Origin: Bacillota bacterium
Lineage (GTDB): Bacteria > Bacillota > Clostridia > TANB77 > CAG-465
Direction of reading: 5' to 3'
Assembly: GCA_023410645.1 (NCBI GenBank)
Contig: JAEYPQ010000073.1
Coordinates: 13,557-77,556 of the forward strand
DNA: 64,000 bases
Below, piece by piece: positions 9,320-16,659 of the stretch (positions are counted from its first letter, which is position 1; each line of letters starts with the position of its first letter). The position numbers and the translations under genes are program-made. The notes beneath the pieces were generated by a model. It ran no database searches and had not been told where the DNA came from. It saw only the letters and a list, made by a program, of their open reading frames with translations.

Positions 9320-9805
9320 ATTCTTCTATCCTATTATCTTGCACTCTTTTATGCTAATAGTAATTGAAATTAGTATTTAATAAAGTTTTATCACCTAAAG
9401 CCAAAATAAAAACTGCTATCTTTAGTGGGTATTAATTTAAATTATACTAATATTTAGAATAAGGTACACGTATTTAATAGAATGATTGTTAGATAAGCTT
9501 TAATCTTTTATATTATCAACTTATCTTATACTTTAAAGAATTAATACTTTTTCTACAATTCCCTTAACCAGGTTAGTTCACAATTGATTAGTAACTTATC
9601 TACTTATATATTCCTTACACATAAGCAAGTTCTAAAAAAAATATTGTTTTTCTAAATTTTGTATCATATCCTTTATATGTTGCATGATTTTCTTGCCTAT
9701 ATTCTATATTTTGAGACTCCAAACTTTGCATTGAAACTTTTTTAATTTACCAGTATATATTTGATAAATTAAAAATATTAGCTTCTTTAACGTCTGGCTT
9801 AAAAG
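9320..9805. other. Gene-free stretch between holin and tail genes
   Basis: About 490 bases without a credible gene. On the minus strand a TATAAT lies at 9441-9446, about 180 bases ahead of the first tail gene, with no recognisable -35 hexamer 17 bases upstream. This would fit a promoter that needs an activator, but is only weak evidence. I see no RNA gene, repeat array or attachment site here. In a normal prophage this is where terminase, portal and capsid genes would precede the tail genes. Confidence 0.4.
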
Positions 9806-9835
9806 ACAAAAAGCGAATTCATAAAAACGCTTGAT
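9806..9835 (-). terminator. Terminator after holin gene
   Basis: On the minus strand an AAGCG stem (9828-9832 with 9811-9815) encloses a 12-base loop and is followed by TTTTTGTCTTTT. It lies about 20 bases after the holin stop, and suggests that the holin and the tail genes are on different transcripts or are joined only by read-through. Confidence 0.45.
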
Positions 9836-9855
9836 AACTAAATTTATCTTTTAAT

Positions 9856-10278
9856 TTAATTTTTATCTTTTACTTGTATTAATATATCTTTTAATTTATC
9901 AGGATAAGGAACACCTAACTTAGTTGTATTTTCCAATAATGATATACCCTCATTAGCTATATAGAAAAGTATTGATAAATTCCTTAACATTTCTATATTA
10001 AGTACTTGATCTAATTTATTACATAGACCAATTAGTCCAAAAATTAAGAACTTTTTAAATATCCCTTTATATCCAACTTCAGAATTTAAATTCTTATTTA
10101 TAAAAATCGCCACTGCTAAACCAGTTATGAAGTCGGTAAATGTAAATGCAACTAGTAAACTCATAGACACATCCCATCCTCCTAAATAACTAGATATTAT
10201 GGTACATAATGTTGCAAATACCAAACAAATGGATTGTCCTATTTCACTTAAATTAGTTAATCTAAACATCTTTATCAC
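9856..10278 (-). CDS. Phage holin (holin_4 / TcdE-like)
   Basis: A 140-residue membrane protein with four hydrophobic segments at about 17-36, 40-59, 74-90 and 98-117, and a charged C-terminus (KLKDILIQVKDKN), as in the clostridial toxin-secretion/phage lysis holin family that includes TcdE. It would form pores in the cytoplasmic membrane and free the endolysin. ATG follows a strong AAGGGGGTGATAAAG context. Its place upstream of the tail genes is unusual, since holins more often follow the tail fibre genes. Confidence 0.8.
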   Translation of the reverse strand: MIKMFRLTNLSEIGQSICLVFATLCTIISSYLGGWDVSMSLLVAFTFTDFITGLAVAIFINKNLNSEVGYKGIFKKFLIFGLIGLCNKLDQVLNIEMLRNLSILFYIANEGISLLENTTKLGVPYPDKLKDILIQVKDKN

Positions 10279-10300
10279 CCCCTTTAGTATTTAATTGAAA

Positions 10301-10317
10301 AAACACTGTGTTTTTAC
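10301..10317. repeat. Inverted repeat upstream of holin
   Basis: A dyad AAAAACAC-T-GTGTTTTT lies about 23-40 bases before the holin start, between its ribosome site and the putative promoter. It could be a protein-binding site or fold in the leader. Seen directly; function unknown. Confidence 0.35.
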
Positions 10318-10396
10318 AGCATTTTTATATTTTTTATCATGGATTTTTATTAATTAATTACTGTATGATTTAATTTTTTTATTGTATATATCTATT

Positions 10397-10414
10397 GCTA
10401 TTATACATTATAGC
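10397..10414 (-). promoter_or_regulatory. Putative late promoter with dyad
   Basis: An 18-base near-palindrome (GCTAT....ATAGC arms) contains a TATAAT on the minus strand at 10407-10412. No good -35 hexamer is seen 17 bases upstream (AATATT). The gap to the holin start is about 120 bases. An activator-dependent late promoter is an inference, supported by the ArpU-like gene next door. Confidence 0.35.
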
Positions 10415-10463
10415 ATGGTTTTTCTTTAAAATATTGTTCTTTTATTCCCAGTTTCTTCCCGAT

Positions 10464-11096
10464 TTAATAATTTGTTCTAATTATTCCTAAGATTTTTTTC
10501 TTTATATTAGATAATTTATTTTGTAATCTTTTTTGAGTTAAATCCTTATTGAAGTTTTTATTGTATGATATTTCTATATCATGCCAATCCATGTTTTCAT
10601 AATACTTACATTCTACTAGAAATACATCTTTTGGACTTAACGTACTAAATGCTACTTCTAACTTTCTTACTTCAATCTCTAAAGCAATTCTTTCACTCTT
10701 TGCTATTTTTATTAGCTCCTCAGCTTGTCTATGATTTAATTCATTTCTTAATGCTTGACTTTCAACTGGACTATATATTCTATTTTTTGACTTAGGCATA
10801 CCAAATGTAGATTCTGAAACATTGGTAAAAATATTCTCATTTTCTTCTAAGGCTCTATTCCATACATCTATTCGCTCTGACAATGTGGCAATCTTTGCTT
10901 TATTATTCATATAATTTTTTAACATATGATTTATATCTTTCATATCCAGTAATGCATCTGCACATGGTGTACTACTTTCCCTTTTCATTTTTCTTGGTTC
11001 CTTACAAAATTTACAATAACTATAACTTTCACACATACCACCATTGCATTTTAGTGCTTCTTTTTCTAATTTCTCTTGTATTTCTTCCCTATTCAT
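10464..11096 (-). CDS. ArpU-like late transcription activator with N-terminal Cys cluster
   Basis: A 210-residue protein. The C-terminal 65 residues look like a sigma region-4/HTH module (LSPKDVFLVECKYYENMDWHDIEI ... KRLQNKLSNIKKKI), as in phage ArpU-like late-gene regulators. The middle (about 75-150) is a helical coiled-coil with RQAEELIKIAKSERIALE. The N-terminus holds four Cys in CNGGMC and CKFC within residues 17-31, which may bind a metal. It is the last gene of the leftward early operon, just before the holin and tail genes, which it probably switches on. Start ATG at 11096 has AAGGAG at a long 12-base spacing. Confidence 0.6.
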   Translation of the reverse strand: MNREEIQEKLEKEALKCNGGMCESYSYCKFCKEPRKMKRESSTPCADALLDMKDINHMLKNYMNNKAKIATLSERIDVWNRALEENENIFTNVSESTFGMPKSKNRIYSPVESQALRNELNHRQAEELIKIAKSERIALEIEVRKLEVAFSTLSPKDVFLVECKYYENMDWHDIEISYNKNFNKDLTQKRLQNKLSNIKKKILGIIRTNY

Positions 11097-11114
11097 ATAT
11101 TCATTTTACTCCTT

Positions 11115-11306
11115 CTACTTTTTTATATTTTTTTGGCAATCCATATATTTCTCATATGTATAACTTAATAATTGAATAAATTCTTTTGTAAGCATTTTAT
11201 CTTTATTTTTATAAAATATTTTCTGTATTAGGTTGTGTATCTCTATATAATTACTTTGATGTATTTTTTCATTTTCAATATAATTTTTAGTTTTATTTTT
11301 TGTCAT
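11115..11306 (-). CDS. Small hypothetical phage protein
   Basis: A 63-residue charged helical protein, mid-operon between a conserved phage protein and the ArpU-like regulator (gaps of 8 and 18 bases). The ATG follows GAAGGTGAATTAGACA. I recognise no family. It is likely real because of the tight operon spacing and the ribosome site. Confidence 0.5.
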   Translation of the reverse strand: MTKNKTKNYIENEKIHQSNYIEIHNLIQKIFYKNKDKMLTKEFIQLLSYTYEKYMDCQKNIKK

Positions 11307-11314
11307 TGTCTAAT

Positions 11315-11614
11315 TCACCTTCTCACATAATCTAATATTTCTTCTGTTTTATTTAATCTGGATTTCTGAACTTTTTTATCTGATTTTAGATTTGTATATT
11401 TTTCCTGTAATTTTCTTCTGCATCTACTTACACTTTCAAATGTTGGCAATCCCAAAAACTTGTATTCCCTAAATATATATCCAAAATCATTTATTGATAG
11501 GCCAGGATTTAACTTATATATCACTTCCACATATAGTAAATGATCATCCAATCTTGCTAATTTATTCTGTTCAAGTACATCTTTCACAAATTTCTCAATA
11601 TTATACATTTTCAT
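11315..11614 (-). CDS. Conserved small phage protein of unknown function
   Basis: A 99-residue protein with a pattern often seen in clostridial and bacillal phages: LLYVEVIYKLNPGLS, then LPTFESVSRCRRKLQEKY. Such proteins commonly sit in early regions, but their role is not known to me. The start is taken at the ATG at 11614, nine bases after AGGTGG; the ATG at 11623 touches the ribosome site. First of the three-gene run ending in the ArpU-like activator. Confidence 0.55.
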   Translation of the reverse strand: MKMYNIEKFVKDVLEQNKLARLDDHLLYVEVIYKLNPGLSINDFGYIFREYKFLGLPTFESVSRCRRKLQEKYTNLKSDKKVQKSRLNKTEEILDYVRR

Positions 11615-11678
11615 ATATTTCATCCACCTTTTATCTTTTATTTATCTAATTTATAAAATTCTTATTTGTTAAATCAAT

Positions 11679-11819
11679 TTAATTTACTCTACTTTTTTTA
11701 TTAATTATCGCCTGTGCCTGTGCCTCTTGTGTGTAATCAAGTTCGTTATTTTCTTTAAACATTTTGCTGGCTAATGCTATCAATAGTACTATTGCTGATA
11801 TGGTTAATATCTTTTTCAT
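11679..11819 (-). CDS. 46-residue small membrane protein
   Basis: The frame reads MKKILTISAIVLLIALASKM and then a hydrophilic tail rich in Gln/Ala and ending in KKSRVN. One transmembrane segment or signal anchor is at about 4-18. A GAGAGGG ribosome site lies six bases before the ATG. It is the first gene after the leftward promoter and the operator at 11871. Function unknown; small membrane proteins in this place can be exclusion or lysis-control factors, but nothing in the sequence proves it. Confidence 0.5.
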   Translation of the reverse strand: MKKILTISAIVLLIALASKMFKENNELDYTQEAQAQAIINKKSRVN

Positions 11820-11870
11820 TTTTACCCTCTCTTTTTTATAAAATTTTAGTATATTTATAGTTCTTTTTCT

Positions 11871-11886
11871 TCACACGATAATGTGA
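11871..11886. promoter_or_regulatory. Outlying operator copy
   Basis: A TCACA-CGATAA-TGTGA dyad that contains the same ACACGATAAT core as the operators at 12041-12140. It lies 52 bases ahead of the 46-residue gene on the leftward transcript. Likely a distal repressor site. Confidence 0.5.
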
Positions 11887-12040
11887 GAATAAAAAAAATT
11901 AAATTTATATGTTAACGCATTTTCTTTACAAAATATTTTTATTATTATAAAGTTAAGATCCTTTGTATTCCAACAGAATATGATATTTTATCTGCGATTC
12001 ATTATTATATATTTATTATTTCCGCCTCCTTTATTTTCTT

Positions 12041-12140
12041 ACTACGATAATTATATATTATTTTTTCTATCGTGTCAAGTATAATTGTTTATTTTTTATC
12101 GTATTACGTTTATTATGTAATTTTTATTGACACGATAATA
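12041..12140. promoter_or_regulatory. Operator array between divergent promoters
   Basis: Four copies of a TATCGT(G/A)T / ACACGATA core occur at 12043-12050, 12068-12076, 12097-12105 and 12130-12138. One overlaps the -10 and one the -35 of the leftward promoter, and one overlaps the -35 of the rightward (repressor) promoter. This is the pattern expected for a CI-like switch. Confidence 0.65.
12050..12078 (-). promoter_or_regulatory. Leftward (early/lytic) promoter
   Basis: On the minus strand, TTGACA (12073-12078) and TATAAT (12050-12055) are separated by exactly 17 bases, a perfect SigA-type promoter reading into the early operon. Operator cores overlap both hexamers, so the repressor should block it. 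Confidence 0.75.
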
Positions 12141-12155
12141 TATGTGTGCTATAAT
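12127..12155 (+). promoter_or_regulatory. Repressor promoter
   Basis: TTGACA (12127-12132), 17 bases, TATAAT (12150-12155), about 40 bases ahead of the repressor ATG. An operator core directly overlaps the -35, which suggests autoregulation. Confidence 0.75.
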
Positions 12156-12194
12156 TTTATTATTAAAAAATTTTTTGAAAATAAGGAGAAAAAA

Positions 12195-12563
12195 ATGAAT
12201 GAATTTGATAGAGAATTAATAGGAAAAAGACTAAAGTCAAGAAGGGAACTTGCAGGACTAACTCAAGAACAAGTTGGAGAAAAAGTGGGCAAAACCTTTG
12301 CTACTGTGGCGAAATATGAAAGTGGAGAAATTAAAAATATAGATATTATGGTTATTAGTATAATTGCCGATATAACTAATACTAATATTGACTATTTATT
12401 GCTAAAAAGTGATAGCCCAGATCCTAACAATAATTTTAGAAATTATAAGCATTTAAATAATTCTTTAATAGGAAGGGTATCTAAAAAGATGGAAAGCATG
12501 TCAGATAGTGAATTAGAAATGTTAGACAGAATAATAGATGCTCTTATAAATGAAAAAAAATAA
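12195..12563 (+). CDS. CI-like XRE-family repressor
   Basis: A 122-residue protein with an N-terminal helix-turn-helix (about 8-62): LIGKRLKSRRELAGLTQEQV, then FATVAKYESGEI. The C-terminal part (EMLDRIIDALINEKK) is a short helical dimerisation tail and not a LexA-like protease domain. Start chosen at the ATG at 12195 after AAGGAG; the longer in-frame extension runs through the promoter. It most likely binds the operator cores in the divergent region. Induction would depend on the ImmA-like protease encoded next. Confidence 0.8.
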   Translation: MNEFDRELIGKRLKSRRELAGLTQEQVGEKVGKTFATVAKYESGEIKNIDIMVISIIADITNTNIDYLLLKSDSPDPNNNFRNYKHLNNSLIGRVSKKMESMSDSELEMLDRIIDALINEKK

Positions 12564-12580
12564 AATGGAGATTGTGTGTT

Positions 12581-12994
12581 ATGAAAAAATTTTATGATTA
12601 TATACAAAAGGAAAATATTATATTTAAAGAACAATATATTGATGAAAATATAAAAGGATTATGTATAAGATTACCTAATAGTAAAACTGCAATTGTTTTA
12701 AATGATAATTTAATAGAAAGTAACATTGAAAAAAATTGTGTTCTTGCTGAAGAACTGGGGCATTATTATTGCGATGCTTTATACTCACCTTTTTGTGAGG
12801 ATCAGACAATTATAGATAGAAATGAGTATAGGGCAAAAAAGTGGGCCTTTAAATCTATTATTGGAAATAAATTACACAATAACATTGGAAGATATAAAAA
12901 TATGCTTAAATATGAGATTGCAGAGGAAATTGGCGTAACAGAAGATATGCTTGATATGGCATATGATTATTATAAAAGAAATGAAGTTATTTAA
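12581..12994 (+). CDS. ImmA/IrrE-family metalloprotease (anti-repressor)
   Basis: A 137-residue protein with the ImmA/IrrE core at about 65-75, CVLAEELGHYYC. The usual HEXXH reads EELGH here, a variant common in clostridial members, so activity cannot be judged. The C-terminus EEIGVTEDMLDMAYDYY is the usual closing helix. ImmA of ICEBs1 and related phages cuts the neighbouring repressor, and the order repressor-protease is the same here. Start at ATG 12581, ten bases after GGAG; a TTG at 12572 is too close to that site. Confidence 0.75.
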   Translation: MKKFYDYIQKENIIFKEQYIDENIKGLCIRLPNSKTAIVLNDNLIESNIEKNCVLAEELGHYYCDALYSPFCEDQTIIDRNEYRAKKWAFKSIIGNKLHNNIGRYKNMLKYEIAEEIGVTEDMLDMAYDYYKRNEVI

Positions 12995-13083
12995 TTATAT
13001 TTAGTAAATCAAATAACTTCAAAAAATAAATAATTCTATAATTTCTTTGAAAAGTAAAAAATATTTCTAAATATTTTAATTCC

Positions 13084-13112
13084 TTTAAAAGGCACTAATA
13101 GTGCCTTTTTAT
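13084..13112. terminator. Bidirectional terminator
   Basis: AAAAGGCAC-TAATA-GTGCCTTTTT hairpin between the convergent ImmA-like gene and the hypothetical gene at 13113-13487. Runs of A and T on both sides allow it to act in both directions. It probably marks the right end of the tail locus transcripts. Confidence 0.75.
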
Positions 13113-13487
13113 TCATATTGTGACTAATCCACTTCTCTTCATCCTTACAACGTCTTCTATTATAAATTCAACTATATAGTCAAAAATCTTATCTATCTCA
13201 AATTTCTCAATAAAGTACAGATCATCTTTTGAAAATACATAATTATAATCATATATTATTTGGTTACAAATGTTTAATATTAAATTATATAATTTTTCTT
13301 TCACAACCGTTTCCAATAAAGAATCATATCTACCATTATTATCTTTTTTTATATATTCAACTAAATTAAATTTATGGTATATCTCATTTGTTTTATTCTT
13401 TATTTCTTTATAATAGTTATATCTTCTTTTATTTATTATATTAATTATCTTATCAAAGAATTTATTAAACTGTTTATTTTTTTTCAT
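13113..13487 (-). CDS. Hypothetical helical protein
   Basis: A 124-residue basic, Tyr/Asn/Lys-rich protein with predicted helices throughout and no recognised motif (for example KFFDKIINIINKRRYNYYKE). The ATG follows CAGGAGAAGATA. It lies between the two repressor-type genes and converges with the ImmA gene. It may belong to the same island, but that is unproven. Confidence 0.5.
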   Translation of the reverse strand: MKKNKQFNKFFDKIINIINKRRYNYYKEIKNKTNEIYHKFNLVEYIKKDNNGRYDSLLETVVKEKLYNLILNICNQIIYDYNYVFSKDDLYFIEKFEIDKIFDYIVEFIIEDVVRMKRSGLVTI

Positions 13488-13625
13488 TATCTTCTCCTGT
13501 AAATTGATTTATTGTTTATAAAATATGTACAATAGGTCATTATATTTAATCATAAAATAATGTATTATATTATATAATGTGGTTTCATTTTTATATAATA
13601 AATACATAAATGAAAGGATTTAATT

Positions 13626-13976
13626 ATGAATTATTTATCTCATTTTAATGATGAACTTGAATTAAGACGTTGTATATCAAAAAGTATTAAAAAAATTCGA
13701 AAAGACAATAAGTTAACTCAGGAAAAATTAGCAGAATTACTTAATGTATCAATTGAACATATTTCAAGAATAGAAAATTGTAAATATACTTGTTCTATTA
13801 TGCTAATATTTAAGATTTGTACAATATTTAAGATTGATATACATGATTTCTTTAATATAAATACAGAAATATCAGACGATAATATAACAAGCTTCTTAAA
13901 AAATTTACCAACAGAAAAATATGATGCAATTATTGAATTTTGTAAGGAAGTGGAAAATTGTCGTAATAATTCATAA
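13626..13976 (+). CDS. XRE-family transcriptional regulator
   Basis: A 116-residue protein with a helix-turn-helix at about 14-70: ISKSIKKIRKDNKLTQEKLA and VSIEHISRIENCKY. The C-terminal 30 residues form a helix. ATG follows GAAAGGATTTAATT. A TATAAT lies about 45 bases upstream at 13575. Target unknown; it may be a stray chromosomal regulator or a second island regulator. Confidence 0.7.
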   Translation: MNYLSHFNDELELRRCISKSIKKIRKDNKLTQEKLAELLNVSIEHISRIENCKYTCSIMLIFKICTIFKIDIHDFFNINTEISDDNITSFLKNLPTEKYDAIIEFCKEVENCRNNS

Positions 13977-14043
13977 TAATAATACATATATATTATCAAA
14001 ATCTTTCATATTTGTAAACATTTTTTTGAAAATTTTGTAAAAA

Positions 14044-14088
14044 ATATGTATTTATTTAAACACTGTGAGAATTTAAATAAATACATAT
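14044..14088. terminator. Perfect 17-bp hairpin
   Basis: Arms 14044-14060 and 14072-14088 are exact reverse complements of 17 bases around an 11-base loop, followed by AGTTTTT. It lies after the XRE gene and next to a second hairpin. Probable terminator; the stem is AT-rich and could alternatively bind a protein. Confidence 0.5.
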
Positions 14089-14100
14089 AGTTTTTAAAAA

Positions 14101-14132
14101 GCAAATAAATATATCATTTATTTGCTTTTTTT
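14101..14132. terminator. Terminator overlapping the end of tadA
   Basis: GCAAATAAAT (14101-14110) pairs with ATTTATTTGC (14116-14125), followed by seven T on the plus strand. On the minus strand it lies over the tadA stop codon and is followed by TTTTTAAAAA, so it may serve both genes. Confidence 0.65.
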
Positions 14133-14569
14133 ATCCTTAATTGTTTAAAGAACTCACTTAGAATATTAGAACATTTTTGTGTGTTTTGTAAATATTCATA
14201 TTCTACTTTATGAGTCGTATTTATATCAAGTATATTGCCAATTGATCCAACACAACCATTTTTTTCATCCTTTGCGCCAATATATATTTTTTTTATTCTT
14301 GATTGAGTTAATGCACCTGCACACATTGCACATGGTTCCAAAGTAACATACATTTCACATCCATCAAGTCTCCAACTATTTAACTTTTTACACGCTTTTT
14401 CTAAACAAAGTATTTCTGCATGCGCTAAAAATATATTTTTCTTTTCCCTAAGATTATGTGCTCTGGCAATAATTTTATCATCCTTTACTATAACTGCACC
14501 AACTGGCACTTCATCTTTATCATACGCTTTCTTTGCCTCTTTTAAAGCTTCTTCCATGTATTTATTCAC
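14114..14569 (-). CDS. tadA: tRNA-specific adenosine deaminase
   Basis: A 151-residue enzyme that converts the wobble adenosine of tRNA-Arg(ACG) to inosine. Zn and catalytic residues are clear: H50-A-E52 and PC80-AM-C83, with VPVGAVIVKD at the N-terminus. Length is normal. The ATG overlaps the end of cwlD by 8 bases, so both are co-transcribed. The stop lies inside a terminator hairpin. Confidence 0.92.
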   Translation of the reverse strand: MNKYMEEALKEAKKAYDKDEVPVGAVIVKDDKIIARAHNLREKKNIFLAHAEILCLEKACKKLNSWRLDGCEMYVTLEPCAMCAGALTQSRIKKIYIGAKDEKNGCVGSIGNILDINTTHKVEYEYLQNTQKCSNILSEFFKQLRIKKANK

Positions 14570-15302
14570 TACTTACTCCTTTTTTTGAAAAATAATCCTG
14601 TAACCCTATAAATATTCCCCAAGCAAGTTTGTTTTGATATTCATCAGTTGTCAAAAGTTGTGCTTCCTGTTTATTTGATAAAAAGCCACATTCTACTATA
14701 ACACAAGGTATTGTAACATTATTCATAATATATACTTCTGTTATTGGTAATGGTGTCCTATCATTTTTAAATTCAATATTTTTATTTAAATTCTGTTGTA
14801 TTAAATTTGCTATCATCTTACTATCTTCATCATTTTTCTGATAAAATGTTTGCCATCCTCTATATATCTCTGAAGGTGGATATTTATTTAAATGTATTGA
14901 AACAAATACATCCGCTGAACTTTCATTTCCAATCTTAACCCTATTTTTTATATCACTAACCTTTTTATTTCTTATACTATTACTATCAGAAGAATATATT
15001 CCATTTTCGTCACTCCTAGTAAGTACAACTTTTGCTCCACTTTGCTCAATAAGTCTTTGAAGTTTTAATGTTACCGCTAAATTAGTGGCCTGCTCGGTAG
15101 TACCATTAAAACCAACGGCTCCTTCATCAGGAAGCCCATGTCCAGCATCTATTACAATAACTTTATTTGCAATTGGTGTTGCATTTACTTGAGTAGTTTG
15201 ATTATTTTCATTTATATTATTTATTATACCATATGAACCTAAAGAAAGCAAAACAAAAAGGCATACATATATAATCCTTTTATGAAATATTGTTAATTTC
15301 AT
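14562..15302 (-). CDS. cwlD: N-acetylmuramoyl-L-alanine amidase, CwlD-like
   Basis: A 246-residue Amidase_3 protein anchored by an N-terminal segment at about 9-28. Zn ligands fit the family: H55 in VIDAGHGLPDEGAVG, E70 in GTTEQATN, the FVSIHLNKYP histidine, and the catalytic Glu in VIVECGFLSN. CwlD makes muramic-delta-lactam in the spore cortex, needed for germination; the size and anchor match. It follows an AAAGGTGATAAT site and overlaps tadA. The name rests on family and sporulating context. Confidence 0.8.
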   Translation of the reverse strand: MKLTIFHKRIIYVCLFVLLSLGSYGIINNINENNQTTQVNATPIANKVIVIDAGHGLPDEGAVGFNGTTEQATNLAVTLKLQRLIEQSGAKVVLTRSDENGIYSSDSNSIRNKKVSDIKNRVKIGNESSADVFVSIHLNKYPPSEIYRGWQTFYQKNDEDSKMIANLIQQNLNKNIEFKNDRTPLPITEVYIMNNVTIPCVIVECGFLSNKQEAQLLTTDEYQNKLAWGIFIGLQDYFSKKGVSSE

Positions 15303-15401
15303 ATTATCACCTTTTACATATATATGTTTTTACTATAATATATACTACATTTAAGTATAAATCATAAAATCAACAGTGAAATAATTATATAACAATTATT
15401 C

Positions 15402-15426
15402 AAAAATATTGTCTAGTTTTGTCGAA
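15402..15426 (+). promoter_or_regulatory. Tandem Spo0A boxes upstream of the 15509 gene
   Basis: TTGTCTAG and TTGTCGAA lie 10 bases apart, matching tandem Spo0A boxes (TGTCGAA). A TATAAA at 15436-15441 could be the -10. The whole 25 bases recur exactly in inverted orientation at 16660-16684. Spo0A control is inferred from the consensus. Confidence 0.6.
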
Positions 15427-15508
15427 TAATACACATATAAAGTTTTTTTTTGAGAATTAGCTTGAAATATGTTTTTTTTAAGATATAATTTTTGAAGGAG
15501 GTATTAAT

Positions 15509-15964
15509 ATGAAATCAAAAGCATTTTTAGTAGTAATAACAATATTAATAATTATTATAGCCATTTTATTATTTTTTACCTTAAATAATGTTCTAAATAA
15601 AAATAATGGAGATAATCAAGACGAAATTGATAAATCAAACGCAATAGCAAATACATTAAGTCTTTCAATTATTCGTATTAATTATGATTTAAAGTATAGT
15701 GATGATACAATAAATAGAGAATATACTTTAATATTAAATAAAGACGGAAAAGTTATTGATACAAGAGTTAAAGAGAAAGGTTACAGTAATGAAAATTTGC
15801 AAAAGCAATATAATAATATAAAACTAAATACTCCTTTTAATACCAATGTTAGTATTAAAGATACTTATTTATATTATAACACAAACTTTTTAAACGGTAA
15901 TACAGTAGAAGAAGTTACAAATTCACTTAAAAGTTTATCAAATTATAAATATGAAGAATTATAA
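15509..15964 (+). CDS. Membrane-anchored exported protein of unknown function
   Basis: A 151-residue protein with an N-terminal transmembrane anchor (about 5-27) and a short extracytoplasmic domain with YSDDTINREYTLILNKDGKV. Nothing recognisable in it. GAAGGAGG lies seven bases before the ATG. Tandem Spo0A boxes stand about 85 bases upstream, so it is probably expressed at the start of sporulation or repressed in transition. It is followed by a strong terminator. Confidence 0.6.
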   Translation: MKSKAFLVVITILIIIIAILLFFTLNNVLNKNNGDNQDEIDKSNAIANTLSLSIIRINYDLKYSDDTINREYTLILNKDGKVIDTRVKEKGYSNENLQKQYNNIKLNTPFNTNVSIKDTYLYYNTNFLNGNTVEEVTNSLKSLSNYKYEEL

Positions 15965-15967
15965 TGA

Positions 15968-16006
15968 AAAAGACCTATTTTTATAGTATATAAAAATAGG
16001 TCTTTT
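15968..16006. terminator. Bidirectional terminator
   Basis: AAAAGACCTATTTTTATA pairs with TATAAAAATAGGTCTTTT around a short loop, between the convergent genes 15509-15964 and 16033-16497. Long A and T runs on both sides. Confidence 0.8.
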
Positions 16007-16032
16007 CATATTAAATTTTACAATATGGATAA

Positions 16033-16497
16033 CTAACCATATATCCAACATAATATATCAACATTATCAGTACTTTCAAAGTAAACCCTGTAATTTCCTG
16101 CTGTTGCATTTTTGAATTGATATCTATTCAAATAATCGCTATCTCCAGGCGTAAGTTGTATAAAACTTATACCATTTGGCACTGACATGCTAAGTATAGA
16201 TCCATCTGGTCTATAAATTGTTGCTACAATATATGCTCCTTGTGGACAATTAAGTGCCTTAATTGTTATGCCACCTGTACTTTTCGTAGGACCAGATACT
16301 GGGACATAAAACTGTCCACCCGATTGTCCAACAAGCTGTCCGAACCCTAAAAGTCCTGCTTCTTGTATAGTTAATTCTTTTTCTAATTCCTCTGCGAAAA
16401 TTTTTGTAGGATTAAATATAATAAAAAAAACTATAAAAAATATTGAAAAAATTATTCTAGTAGAATAAAAATAGTTATTTTTTTTGCATATTCGCAT
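16033..16497 (-). CDS. Secreted protein of unknown function
   Basis: A 154-residue protein with a classic signal peptide: basic start (MRICKKNNYFYSTR), hydrophobic core IIFSIFFIVFFIIF and an IFAEE cleavage region near residue 35. The mature part is short, beta-rich and without known domain (VATIYRPDGSILSMSV). The ATG follows a CAGGAGGGCATAAA site. The same 25-base Spo0A element that precedes the 15509 gene stands about 163 bases upstream in the same relative orientation. The pair may be co-regulated. Confidence 0.6.
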   Translation of the reverse strand: MRICKKNNYFYSTRIIFSIFFIVFFIIFNPTKIFAEELEKELTIQEAGLLGFGQLVGQSGGQFYVPVSGPTKSTGGITIKALNCPQGAYIVATIYRPDGSILSMSVPNGISFIQLTPGDSDYLNRYQFKNATAGNYRVYFESTDNVDILCWIYG

Positions 16498-16659
16498 TTT
16501 ATGCCCTCCTGTGTTGTATTTAACAGTAAAGTTTAATTAAATTATTACTTGGGGAACGTGCAGATTTCATTTGAAATTCCTTTCTTTAATATTAATTTTT
16601 TGAAATAAAACAATTTACTACTGCTAAATTATAACACAAAAAGACATATATTTTATAAT

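Noticed and set aside
9320..9855. Degraded capsid or terminase gene in the gap before the tail genes
   Set aside because: All frames are broken by frequent stops, and no structural-protein motif could be read in the translated fragments.
13113..13976. A toxin-antitoxin pair made of the 13113 gene and the XRE gene at 13626
   Set aside because: The genes diverge, do not overlap, and the 124-residue protein shows no toxin motif.
12443..13999. Minus-strand frames opposite the repressor and XRE genes
   Set aside because: They overlap well-supported genes and lack ribosome sites and sensible composition.
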